This document shows positions 1 through 5,808 of a DNA stretch of 8,073 bases, one piece after another. Position 1 is the stretch's first letter. Every line of letters starts with the position of its first letter. The notes beneath the pieces were generated by a model. The model ran no database searches. It was not told the DNA's origin and saw only the letters and a program-made list of their open reading frames with translations. A program made the position numbers and the translations under genes. Source of the stretch: JBBPYA01 sp038200385 (GTDB taxonomy: Bacteria > Actinomycetota > Actinomycetes > Mycobacteriales > Geodermatophilaceae); assembly GCA_038200385.1 (NCBI GenBank), contig JBBPYA010000229.1, forward strand, positions 1 to 8,073. The letters run 5' to 3'.

Positions 1-202
1 CGACGTCCACGACACCGCGCTGCACCAGCGCTTCGCCATCGCGCTGTTCGAGGAGACCGGCCTGGACCTGCGCGGGCAGGACTTCGACCACTTCTACGCC
101 GCCGACCTCACCGGCGCCTCAGCGGTCGAGGTGGGCGAGGGACATCTCGACATCACGGTCTGGAAACCGGGCGCGCCGGAACGCGTCGTCCGCAAGCACT
201 GA
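1..202 (+). CDS. C-terminal fragment of a protein of unknown function
   Basis: An open frame enters from the left edge (first full codon at position 2) and ends at a TGA at 200-202, giving the last 66 residues of a protein. The fragment is acidic and soluble-looking: it starts DVHDTALHQRFAIALFEETG, contains an FDHFYAADLTGASAVEVGEG stretch and ends in a basic VVRKH tail. I see no membrane segment and no motif I can tie to a family. Codon use is typical of the window, with G or C in most third positions, which supports real coding. It converges on the decayed acyl-CoA dehydrogenase gene, with only 26 bp between the two stop codons. The start and most of the protein lie outside the window, so I assign no function. 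Confidence 0.7.
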   Translation, partial: DVHDTALHQRFAIALFEETGLDLRGQDFDHFYAADLTGASAVEVGEGHLDITVWKPGAPERVVRKH

Positions 203-261
203 GTCTCCCTGGCACGTGCCCGCGCCGGTCAGGACGGGCGGGCCCGGTCCACGGTCGCCAC

Positions 262-282
262 CGCGTCCGCGGCCGCGGCAGC
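262..282. repeat. 21-bp direct repeat, copy 1
   Basis: These 21 bases match positions 330-350 in the same orientation with one difference (G here at position 271, A at the equivalent 339). They sit where the C-terminal tail of the AidB-like pseudogene shifts frame, between FGTLP and ADAVATVDRARPS. The element is GC-only apart from two positions, so chance similarity is easier than for mixed sequence, but its position on a lesion is notable. Confidence 0.7.
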
Positions 283-329
283 GTCCCAAACACGTGACCC
301 CAGTCGCCGTCGCACCGGCTGGCGCAGAA

Positions 330-350
330 CGCGTCCGCAGCCGCGGCAGC
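330..350. repeat. 21-bp direct repeat, copy 2
   Basis: Near-identical (20 of 21 bases) to 262-282 and 68 bp away from it, start to start. It spans the junction of the second deletion in the AidB-like pseudogene, where ESGLPRL is joined directly to the C-terminal ADAFCASR segment. Confidence 0.7.
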
Positions 351-1024
351 CCCGACTCCTCGACGTACCCGTTGCCGCCCAGGCATTCCAGCGCCTCGGC
401 GACCAGCAGCGGGGTCCGCTTGCACACCCAGAACTTGCCCACCGCCAGCCCGAGCCGTTTGAACCCGGACTCGCCTGCATCCTGCGCCGCGGCCAGCCGG
501 AGCATCAGCGTCGTCGCCGCCTCCGACTCCACGGCGAGGTCGGCGAGCACGGTGCGCATGAGCGGTGCGTCGATCAGCTGCTGGCCGAACGCCCGGCGGT
601 ACGACGCATGGTGCACCGCCTGCGCCAGGGCCGCCCGCATCGCTGCGGCGCTGCCGATCACGCAGTCCAGCCGTGTCATGTTGACCATCTCGATGATGGT
701 CGCCACCCCCCGGCCCTCCTCGCCCACGAGCCAGCCGCGGGTGGCGTCGAACTCGACCTCGCTGGAGGCGTTGGAGCGGTTGCCGAGCTTGTCCTTGAGC
801 CGCTGCAGCAGGAACGGGTTGCGCGAGCCGTCCGGCAGCACCCGCGGCACGAGGAAGCACGACAGGCCGCCCGGCGCCTGCCCCAGCACCAGGAACACGT
901 CGGACATCGGCGCGGAGCAGAACCACTTGTGCCCGGTCAGCAGGTATCCGTCGGCGCCGTCCCGGACTGCCGACGTGATGGTCGCCCGTACGTCGGAACC
1001 GCCCTGCTTCTCGGTCATCCCCAT

Positions 1025-1047
1025 GCCGGCGAGCAGTAGAAGCCGGC
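1025..1047. repeat. Hairpin at the first deletion junction of the AidB-like gene
   Basis: GCCGGC at 1025-1030 recurs at 1042-1047. Because GCCGGC is its own reverse complement, the pair is both a direct and an inverted repeat around an 11-nt centre. The deletion point (about 1036/1037, in TTCTA|CTGCTC on the minus strand) lies inside the loop. It may have promoted the deletion or simply be a by-product of it. Confidence 0.5.
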
Positions 1048-1390
1048 TGCCCGCCGGACGTGCACATTGTCCACAGTGGACACCCACGGCGCGCCGGCCA
1101 GCCCGGCCCCCACGGCCGTGGACATCAGCGCGTGCCAGGAGGGATGGAACTCGATCTCGTCGATCCGGTGGCCGTACCGGTCGTGGGTGCGCAGCACCGG
1201 AGGGTAGGCGTTGGCCTCGACGCCCCAATGCCGCGCCTGCTCCGTTCCGGCCAACCGCCCCAGCTCGGCCAGCTCGCCCGCCCCGCCGCCGTACCGCGTC
1301 AATCCCTCGACCAGCGCCCGGTCGGTGCCCACGACGTCGTGGCCGGTCAGCGGCGGCGGCTGGTTGGTCACGTCATGGGTACGGGGCACC

Positions 1391-2047
1391 TCACGGCTCC
1401 CGGCGGACATGCGGCGGTACCGCGACGCCGGGCGGTACGTCGGGTGCCGTCACCGGCTCGCCCCATCCGGACACGGTCGGCAGCACCCCGGCCCACCCAC
1501 CGGCGGCCACGTCCTCGGGGTCGTCCAGCGGCGGGCCGGTGCGCACCTTGACCGATGCCTCTTCCAGGGACAGCGCCAGGACGGCGGTGGCAGCCAGTTC
1601 CTTGCGAGTGGGCCGGCGGGTGGCCGCCCACTGCCCCGGCGCGAGGTGCTCGGTGACGCACTCCAGCGCCCGCAGCTTCTCCGCTTCGTCGGTGACCAGC
1701 CGCGGTAGGCCGTACAGGACGGCCGAGCGGTAGTTCATCGAGTGGTGAAAGGCCGACCGGGCCAGCACGATCCCGTCCAGCAGGGTGACCGTGACGCAGA
1801 CCGTCTGCGCGGGGCCGACCACCAACGGCCGGGCCGCGACGGATCCGTGGAGGTACAGCTCGTCACCGGCCACGCCGTAGCCGGTGGGCAGCACGACCGG
1901 ACAGCCGTCGTCGCCGAGGAACCCGAGGTGGCAGATCAGCCCCTCGGCGAGCACCGCCTGCAGCGCCGCCCGGTCGGTGACCGCGCGCTCGCGGTGTCGA
2001 CCGAGCCGGGTCCGGTTTGGTGCGGACGGCGCCGCTCCGGTGGGCAT
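1391..2047 (-). CDS. Pyridoxamine 5'-phosphate oxidase-like flavin-fold protein (Pyridox_ox_2 / NimA-related)
   Basis: This 218-residue protein has the split-barrel flavin-binding fold of the Pyridox_ox_2 group. Visible features are the N-terminal helix TDRAALQAVLAEGLICHLGF (residues 24-43), the barrel strand VVLPTGYG (51-58), the ELYLHGS strand (63-69), and the signature HSMNYRS (102-108), which is strongly conserved in this family. Members usually bind FMN, sometimes other cofactors, and most have no known substrate; the related NimA proteins reduce nitroimidazoles. The sequence does not decide the substrate, and vitamin B6 synthesis should not be assumed. The ATG at 2045-2047 is preferred because a promoter-like -10 hexamer ends 6 nt before it, suggesting leaderless translation; a GTG two codons upstream is possible. 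It follows the hydroxyacyl-CoA dehydrogenase by 59 bp and abuts the broken AidB-like gene downstream. The tail after about residue 172 is Gly/Pro-rich and probably disordered. Confidence 0.88.
   Translation of the reverse strand: MPTGAAPSAPNRTRLGRHRERAVTDRAALQAVLAEGLICHLGFLGDDGCPVVLPTGYGVAGDELYLHGSVAARPLVVGPAQTVCVTVTLLDGIVLARSAFHHSMNYRSAVLYGLPRLVTDEAEKLRALECVTEHLAPGQWAATRRPTRKELAATAVLALSLEEASVKVRTGPPLDDPEDVAAGGWAGVLPTVSGWGEPVTAPDVPPGVAVPPHVRREP
1397..1401 (-). promoter_or_regulatory. Ribosome binding site for the AidB-like gene, inside the upstream gene
   Basis: GGGAG on the minus strand lies 7 nt before the GTG at 1387-1389, inside the last codons of the upstream flavin-fold gene, whose TGA is at 1391-1393. 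The stop and start are one base apart (TGAGGTG), a layout typical of translational coupling. This is why I prefer the GTG over the ATG at 1408-1410, which lacks a clear site. Confidence 0.6.
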
Positions 2048-2053
2048 GCCCAC

Positions 2054-2081
2054 ACCGTACGGCGCGTGTTCCTGATGTCCA
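2054..2081 (-). promoter_or_regulatory. Candidate promoter giving a leaderless transcript of the flavin-fold gene
   Basis: On the minus strand a -35-like TGGACA (2076-2081; five of six match TTGACA) is followed after 16 nt by the -10-like TACGGT (2054-2059), which fits the actinobacterial TANNNT pattern. Its last base lies 6 nt before the ATG at 2045-2047, so transcription should begin at or next to the start codon. No Shine-Dalgarno sequence lies at a useful distance. This would give the last two genes of the block their own promoter. Confidence 0.5.
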
Positions 2082-2106
2082 CGGCGCTGCTGGCGCCGCG
2101 TGCCGG

Positions 2107-2970
2107 TCAGCTCCAGTCGTAGAAGCCGCGCCCGGACTTCTGGCCGAGCTGACCGCGCCGGACCATGTCGCGCAACAACTGTGGCGGCTCGAACCGCGCA
2201 CCGAGGGTGGCTGCGAGGTGCTCGGCGATCCCGAGCCGGACGTCGAGGCCGACCAGGTCGGTGAGTCGCAACGGGCCCATCGGCCAGCGGTAGCCCAACC
2301 GCATGCCGGCGTCGATGTCCTCGGGCCCGGCCACGCCCTCCTCCACCATCCGGATGGCCTCCAGGCCGACCACGACGCCGAGCCGGCTGGTTGCGAAGCC
2401 CGGGGCGTCGGCCACCAGGATCGACTCCTTGCCCAGTTCGCCGACCCAGCCCCGGACCAGCTCGAGGATCTCCGGACGGGTGCCGGGGTGATGTACCACC
2501 TCGACCAGCGCGCTGGCCGGAACCGGGTTGAAGAAGTGCATGCCGCAGAACCGGTCCGGGTGCGACAGCCCCTCGGCCAGCGCAGCGATCGACAGCGCCG
2601 ACGTGTTCGTCGCCACGACCGCCCCGGGTCCGGCGACCGACTCCAACTCGGACAGCACGACGGCCTTCAGATCGGCGTCCTCGGGTACCGCCTCGACGTA
2701 CAGGTCGGCGTCCCTGGGCAGGTCCGCTGCCGTCACCACCGTGCGTACCCGACCCGTGGCCTCGGCGGCCGAGGCCAGCCTCCCGCGCTGCTCGGACTTT
2801 GCCAGGCTTGCCCCGACCCGGTCCAGGGCCGCTGCGGCGCGGCCCTCGTCGGCTTCCAGCACCACGACCGAGCTGCCGGCCGCGGCGAAGACGTGGGCAA
2901 TGCCGGCGCCCATCGTCCCGCCGCCGACCACCACCACCAGCCCCGGCGCCGGTGCTGCGCCCCGGGTCAC
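2107..2970 (-). CDS. 3-hydroxyacyl-CoA dehydrogenase (FadB2/PaaH-like)
   Basis: This 287-residue enzyme oxidises a 3-hydroxyacyl-CoA to the 3-oxoacyl-CoA with NAD(P)+, a step of fatty-acid or short acyl-CoA breakdown. The N-terminal Rossmann domain carries the dinucleotide loop GGGTMGAG (residues 16-23). The acidic residue at the end of the second strand (E39) fits NAD preference. Substrate-site residues include NTS (122-124), the catalytic His in GMHFFNP (H145) and its partner Glu in VEVV (E157). The C-terminal helical domain (from about 190) shows GYRWPMGPLRLTDLVGLD and ends with GRGFYDW. The usual Asn of the PGFxxNR segment is Ser195 here (PGFATSR). Length matches stand-alone bacterial members. 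The GTG start lies 31 nt after the aldehyde dehydrogenase stop; no strong ribosome site is visible. The substrate chain length cannot be read from the sequence. Confidence 0.93.
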   Translation of the reverse strand: MTRGAAPAPGLVVVVGGGTMGAGIAHVFAAAGSSVVVLEADEGRAAAALDRVGASLAKSEQRGRLASAAEATGRVRTVVTAADLPRDADLYVEAVPEDADLKAVVLSELESVAGPGAVVATNTSALSIAALAEGLSHPDRFCGMHFFNPVPASALVEVVHHPGTRPEILELVRGWVGELGKESILVADAPGFATSRLGVVVGLEAIRMVEEGVAGPEDIDAGMRLGYRWPMGPLRLTDLVGLDVRLGIAEHLAATLGARFEPPQLLRDMVRRGQLGQKSGRGFYDWS

Positions 2971-3001
2971 GCCGGCTGGGCCGGGCGCCGGGTGGACCGG
3001 C

Positions 3002-4426
3002 TCACAACTGGACGGCCTTGATCTCCAGGAACTCCTCCAGCCCGGCCACCCCGAGTTCGCGACCGTTCCCGGACTGCTTGTAGCCGCCGAAGGGCGCCAT
3101 GAAGTTCCACCGCCCGTTGTTCACGTCGACCTGCCCGGCGCGCAGCCGCCGGGCGACGGCGAGGGCGGCGTCCCGGTCGGCGCCGTACACCCCCGCGGCC
3201 AGGCCGTACTCGGTCGCGTTCGCGATCCGCACGGCGTCGTCGACGTCGTCGTAGGGCAGCACGGTGATCACCGGGCCGAACACCTCGTCCTGCGCGATCT
3301 CGGAGTCCGGGGACACGTCGGCGACGACCGTCGGGGCGACGAAGTAGCCGCCGGTAACGCCTTCCGGTACGTCCGAGCCACCGGTGACGATCCGCGCGCC
3401 GTTGTCGACGGCCCGGCCGATGAAGCCCAGGACACGCTCCCGCTGGGTCTGGCTGACCAGGGGACCCAGCCGGGTCCCCTCCTCCAGCGGGTCGCCCGCG
3501 ACGTGCGACTGCGCCGTCTTGGCCGCGGCGGCCAGCGCCTCGGCATAGCGGTCGGCGGGCACGAGCAGCCGGCTGAACGCGGTGCAGCGCTGCCCGGCGT
3601 TGGTGAAGCACTGCGAGACCGTGGACTTGACCGCCTTGGCGAACCCGTCGGCGTCCAGGTCGCCGAGCACCACGCTGGCCGACTTGCCGCCCAGTTCGAG
3701 GGCGACCCGCTTGATGGTGTCGGCGGCCAGCTGGGTGATGCGCTTGCCGGCCCGTCCGGAGCCGGTGAAGGAGATCATGTCGATGTCCGGATGGGTGGCC
3801 ATCGCCTCGCCGACGACGGCTCCGCTGCCGCTGACCAGGTTGACCACGCCGGCCGGCAACCCCACCTCGTCCAGGATCGCGACGAACTCGTAGGCGATCA
3901 GCGGCGCGAGCTCACTGGGCTTGAGCACGACCGTGCAGCCCGCGAGCAGCGCGGGCGCGAGCTTGGCGACCACCTGGTGCAGCGGGTAGTTCCAGGGGGT
4001 GATGGCGCCGACGACTCCGATCGGCTCCCGGACGATCAGGGAGTTGCCGACCTCGGTCTCCCACTCGAACTGCTCGGCGAGCCCCGCGTACGTCTTCAGG
4101 GTGCCGATCGGCGTCCCGATCTGGACCAGCTTGGCGATCCGCAGCGGTGCCCCCATCTCGCAGGACACCACCTCGGCCAGCGCGTCGGTCCGCTCGGTCA
4201 GGACGCCCGCGACGGTGGCCAGGTACGCCGCGCGCTCGGCCACCGGGGTCGCGGACCAGTCGGGCAACGCCTCCCGGGCCGCGGCGACGGCGGCATCGAC
4301 ATCGGCCGCGGCGCCTCCGGGCACCTGGGCGATGACCTGCTCGGTGTAGGGGTTGACGACATCGATCAGTTCGGTACCCGACGAGGGGAGCCAGCGGCCC
4401 CCGACGTAGATCTGGTTGGTGTCCAC
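3002..4426 (-). CDS. NAD(P)-dependent aldehyde dehydrogenase
   Basis: A full-length (474 residues) member of the aldehyde dehydrogenase superfamily, oxidising an aldehyde to its carboxylic acid. The NAD(P)-binding part holds TPWNYP (N146, the oxyanion-hole Asn), LKPSE (K169) and FTGS (220-223). The general base is E244 in LELGGKS and the nucleophile is C281 in FTNAGQRC. EVFGP (381-385) and the C-terminal PFGGYKQSGNGRELG oligomerisation and closing region are intact. The GTG at 4424-4426 is chosen because GGAGG (4430-4434) precedes it by 3 nt and the protein then begins DTNQIYVGGRW, as in relatives; the ATG at 4472-4474 would add an unlikely Arg-rich extension. It lies 52 bp after the VTT-protein stop and 31 bp before the hydroxyacyl-CoA dehydrogenase start, so it probably heads or shares an operon with acyl-CoA genes. 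The specific aldehyde is unknown. Confidence 0.95.
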   Translation of the reverse strand: MDTNQIYVGGRWLPSSGTELIDVVNPYTEQVIAQVPGGAAADVDAAVAAAREALPDWSATPVAERAAYLATVAGVLTERTDALAEVVSCEMGAPLRIAKLVQIGTPIGTLKTYAGLAEQFEWETEVGNSLIVREPIGVVGAITPWNYPLHQVVAKLAPALLAGCTVVLKPSELAPLIAYEFVAILDEVGLPAGVVNLVSGSGAVVGEAMATHPDIDMISFTGSGRAGKRITQLAADTIKRVALELGGKSASVVLGDLDADGFAKAVKSTVSQCFTNAGQRCTAFSRLLVPADRYAEALAAAAKTAQSHVAGDPLEEGTRLGPLVSQTQRERVLGFIGRAVDNGARIVTGGSDVPEGVTGGYFVAPTVVADVSPDSEIAQDEVFGPVITVLPYDDVDDAVRIANATEYGLAAGVYGADRDAALAVARRLRAGQVDVNNGRWNFMAPFGGYKQSGNGRELGVAGLEEFLEIKAVQL

Positions 4427-4452
4427 TGTCCTCCGCTCGCGACGACCCGGCC

Positions 4453-4470
4453 GGTGCCGGCACCAGTCAA
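4453..4470 (-). promoter_or_regulatory. 12-bp palindrome next to a -35-like hexamer, upstream of the aldehyde dehydrogenase
   Basis: GGTGCCGGCACC (4453-4464) is a perfect palindrome in the 52-bp spacer between the VTT-protein stop and the aldehyde dehydrogenase start. A minus-strand TTGACT (4465-4470), close to the -35 consensus, abuts it, so the palindrome would fall in the promoter spacer, a typical repressor position. The expected -10 at 4442-4447 (GGTCGT) is poor. It could instead act as a small hairpin ending or attenuating the upstream transcript. Confidence 0.3.
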
Positions 4471-4478
4471 ACATGCGC

Positions 4479-4964
4479 TCAGGCGGCGATGATCTCCACC
4501 AGTCCGAGCACCGCCGCGAACCGGACCCAGCGCCCGACCAGCCCGGTCACCACGAAGACCACCCAGGGGATCCGCAGCGTGCCGGCGGCCAGCGCGACCA
4601 GGGCGAAGGGCGGCAGTCCGGTCGATGCGCTGACCGCCACGAACACCGCACCGAGCCAGGGCTGCCGGGCGACCCGCTCCCGCCAGCCCTCGATCCGCAC
4701 CGCAGCCCGCTGCCGCCGGGGCGACAGCAGGCGGTCCGGATCGGGACGCAGCCGCTGCGGCAGCGTCAGCACGCCGCGGCCGGCGAGGTAGAACAGCATC
4801 TTCCCGGCCATCTGTCCGGTGGCCGCGACCGCGGCGAGACTCGCGACGTCCCACCAGTCACCCGGGTCGGACAGCAGCGCGACGGCACCCAGGTAGGTCT
4901 CGAGGTTGATCAGCGGGATCAGCGCGGACAGGAACGCGACTCCCAGCAGCGCCAGCAGGGTCAA
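4479..4964 (-). CDS. Small VTT/DedA-like (YqaA-type) membrane protein
   Basis: This 161-residue, very hydrophobic protein has about four membrane stretches (residues 2-19, 40-63, 103-127, 132-155) and a basic loop at 70-100. SALIPLINLETYLGAVALL (13-31) resembles the re-entrant Pro/Glu segment of the VTT (SNARE-associated/DedA) family, and GLPPFALVALAAGTL (116-130) followed by a GRWVRF motif resembles its C-terminal half. Members of the wider family move lipids across or between membrane leaflets; that role is inference here. No ATG or GTG lies in frame near the expected start. The TTG at 4962-4964 overlaps the TGA of the phosphatidyltransferase gene (TTGA, 4-nt overlap), which points to translational coupling. 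A CTG a few codons later is less likely. The fold assignment comes from motif resemblance only. Confidence 0.75.
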   Translation of the reverse strand: MTLLALLGVAFLSALIPLINLETYLGAVALLSDPGDWWDVASLAAVAATGQMAGKMLFYLAGRGVLTLPQRLRPDPDRLLSPRRQRAAVRIEGWRERVARQPWLGAVFVAVSASTGLPPFALVALAAGTLRIPWVVFVVTGLVGRWVRFAAVLGLVEIIAA

Positions 4965-5677
4965 TGCAGGTGCCCGGAACCGGTCACCTGCATTGCCGTC
5001 GGCGGGCTCCCGGAGTTGCTCGGGTACGCAGGGAACGACTCGTCCGTACGCCGCAGGTCGGCGGCAAGCCGGACCAGGCAGCCCGCCTTGACCACGAGCA
5101 ACGCGCCGGCGAAGGCCAGCGCCAGCTCCGGTGACGCGAGCAGGACGGCGGCCAGCGCCGGCAGTGCGGAGTTCACGGCCTTGGCCGGGGGCCACCAGTT
5201 CAACCGCCAGATCAGCCGGTCCACGCGGGCGAAGTAGTTCGGCCCGCTGATCGGGTACCGGAGGAAGGCCAGGGACAGCACGCTGTCCAGCAGCATGAAC
5301 TCCACGAGGTAGACGCCCAGCGCCGCGGCGTACTCGGGGTGGCCGGCGACGAACCCGACGTAGACCACGGCCACGCACAACCGGTCGGCGCAGATGTCCA
5401 GGGCCGCTCCGGTTCTGGTTTCCTCGTCCCGCAGCCGCGCCACCACCCCGTCGACGCTGTCCCCGACCCAGTGCGTCAGCAGGGCGGCCAGCAACAGCAC
5501 GTCGCTGCCCCGCGCGATGCCGGCCATGGCCAGCGCCACGCAGGCCAGCGTCCGTACGACGGTGACGAGGCTCGCCACGGTGAACAACTCGTCCGGGCGG
5601 TGCGCGGCGCAGCCGCGCGGGCAGTCGGTGGGGACCGTGACCGTCGCGGTGCTGTCCGGCTGGGCCTGCGATGGCAT
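4961..5677 (-). CDS. CDP-alcohol phosphatidyltransferase
   Basis: A 238-residue integral membrane enzyme that transfers a phosphatidyl group from a CDP-linked lipid to an alcohol, releasing CMP. The complete family signature D-x2-D-G-x2-A-R-x8-G-x3-D-x3-D is present at D73, D76, G77, A80, R81, G90, D94 and D98. The four Asp bind the divalent metal and act in catalysis. Several hydrophobic segments follow (about 33-55, 60-72, 99-112, 117-138, 168-205). The acceptor alcohol (glycerol-phosphate, inositol-phosphate, serine or other) cannot be told from the motif. The ATG at 5675-5677 gives the usual distance to the first helix (DELFTVASLVTVVRT); an upstream in-frame extension is Pro/Arg-rich and unlike the family. 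The gene leads the minus-strand block and overlaps the VTT membrane gene by 4 nt. A -10-like CACGGT ends 6 nt before the ATG. Confidence 0.92.
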   Translation of the reverse strand: MPSQAQPDSTATVTVPTDCPRGCAAHRPDELFTVASLVTVVRTLACVALAMAGIARGSDVLLLAALLTHWVGDSVDGVVARLRDEETRTGAALDICADRLCVAVVYVGFVAGHPEYAAALGVYLVEFMLLDSVLSLAFLRYPISGPNYFARVDRLIWRLNWWPPAKAVNSALPALAAVLLASPELALAFAGALLVVKAGCLVRLAADLRRTDESFPAYPSNSGSPPTAMQVTGSGHLH

Positions 5678-5683
5678 GGCGCA

Positions 5684-5689
5684 ACCGTG
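5684..5689 (-). promoter_or_regulatory. Weak -10-like hexamer before the phosphatidyltransferase gene
   Basis: Minus-strand CACGGT lies exactly 6 nt before the ATG at 5675-5677, the same offset as the TACGGT hexamers before two other genes. It lacks the first T of TANNNT and I find no good -35, so it is reported mainly because of its position. There is no clear Shine-Dalgarno sequence. Confidence 0.3.
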
Positions 5690-5742
5690 CCATCCCGGTC
5701 CGGCAATCGCATCACCCGGAGTCGCGGCGGGCCCGTGTCGCG

Positions 5743-5764
5743 CGGGAGCACCGGACGGCTCCCG
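5743..5764. promoter_or_regulatory. Dyad (candidate operator) in the divergent spacer
   Basis: CGGGAGC (5743-5749) and GCTCCCG (5758-5764) form a perfect 7-bp inverted repeat around an 8-nt centre. Two more positions can pair outward (a G-T wobble, then C-G). It lies 66 bp from the phosphatidyltransferase start and 45 bp from the metalloprotease start, well placed to bind a dimeric regulator of both genes. It also lies upstream of the -10 hexamer of the metalloprotease gene. Confidence 0.4.
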
Positions 5765-5796
5765 TGGAGGGGGCCGGATCACCGGGTCCCTGCTCG

Positions 5797-5802
5797 TACG
5801 GT
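5797..5802 (+). promoter_or_regulatory. -10 hexamer for a leaderless metalloprotease transcript
   Basis: TACGGT fits TANNNT and ends 6 nt before the GTG at 5809-5811, so transcription would start at the start codon. No Shine-Dalgarno sequence precedes the GTG and no convincing -35 is visible. The hexamer and spacing are the same as before the flavin-fold gene on the other strand. Confidence 0.45.
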
Positions 5803-5808
5803 GGCGCG

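Larger units (their letters stand above)
229..1389 (-). pseudogene. Decayed AidB-like acyl-CoA dehydrogenase
   Basis: Similarity to the AidB branch of flavin-dependent acyl-CoA dehydrogenases runs through three reading frames. The N-terminal part (about 1389-1037) has VTNQPPPLTGHDV, THDRYGHRIDEIEFHPSWH and ends RAAGFY. The frame then changes and the sequence resumes at LLAGMGMTEKQGGSDV. About 55 residues present in E. coli AidB (compared from memory) are missing here. The central part (about 1036-338) is clean, with GHKWFCSAPMSD, LKDKLGNRSNASSEVEF and LGGNGYVEESGLPRL. A second deletion of roughly 90 residues then removes the YRExPxNSIWEGSGN segment and most of the C-terminal helical region. 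The tail ADAFCASRCDGDWGHVFGTLP follows in another frame, and a further shift near 264-282 leads to ADAVATVDRARPS and the stop at 229-231. An intact enzyme would bind FAD; this one cannot be made in one piece. The GTG start 1 nt after the upstream gene's stop has a good ribosome site; an ATG at 1408-1410 is the alternative. Codon use is still good, so the damage is recent or an assembly error. Confidence 0.85.

Noticed and set aside
211..220. Palindrome GGCACGTGCC between the two convergent ends
   Set aside because: It has no loop, no T run and no extension of the stem, so it is too short to call a terminator.
229..1389. Programmed frameshifting in the AidB-like gene
   Set aside because: Whole conserved blocks are missing at two junctions, which frameshifting cannot explain.
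216..1733. 505-codon plus-strand open frame
   Set aside because: It is low-complexity Ser/Arg/Pro sequence antisense to the AidB-like and flavin-fold genes, which have clear family motifs.
4472..4474. ATG as the aldehyde dehydrogenase start
   Set aside because: It would add 16 Arg-rich residues absent from relatives; the GTG at 4424-4426 has a GGAGG site.
2528..4492. 654-codon plus-strand open frame
   Set aside because: It is antisense to the hydroxyacyl-CoA and aldehyde dehydrogenase genes and has no protein-like motifs.
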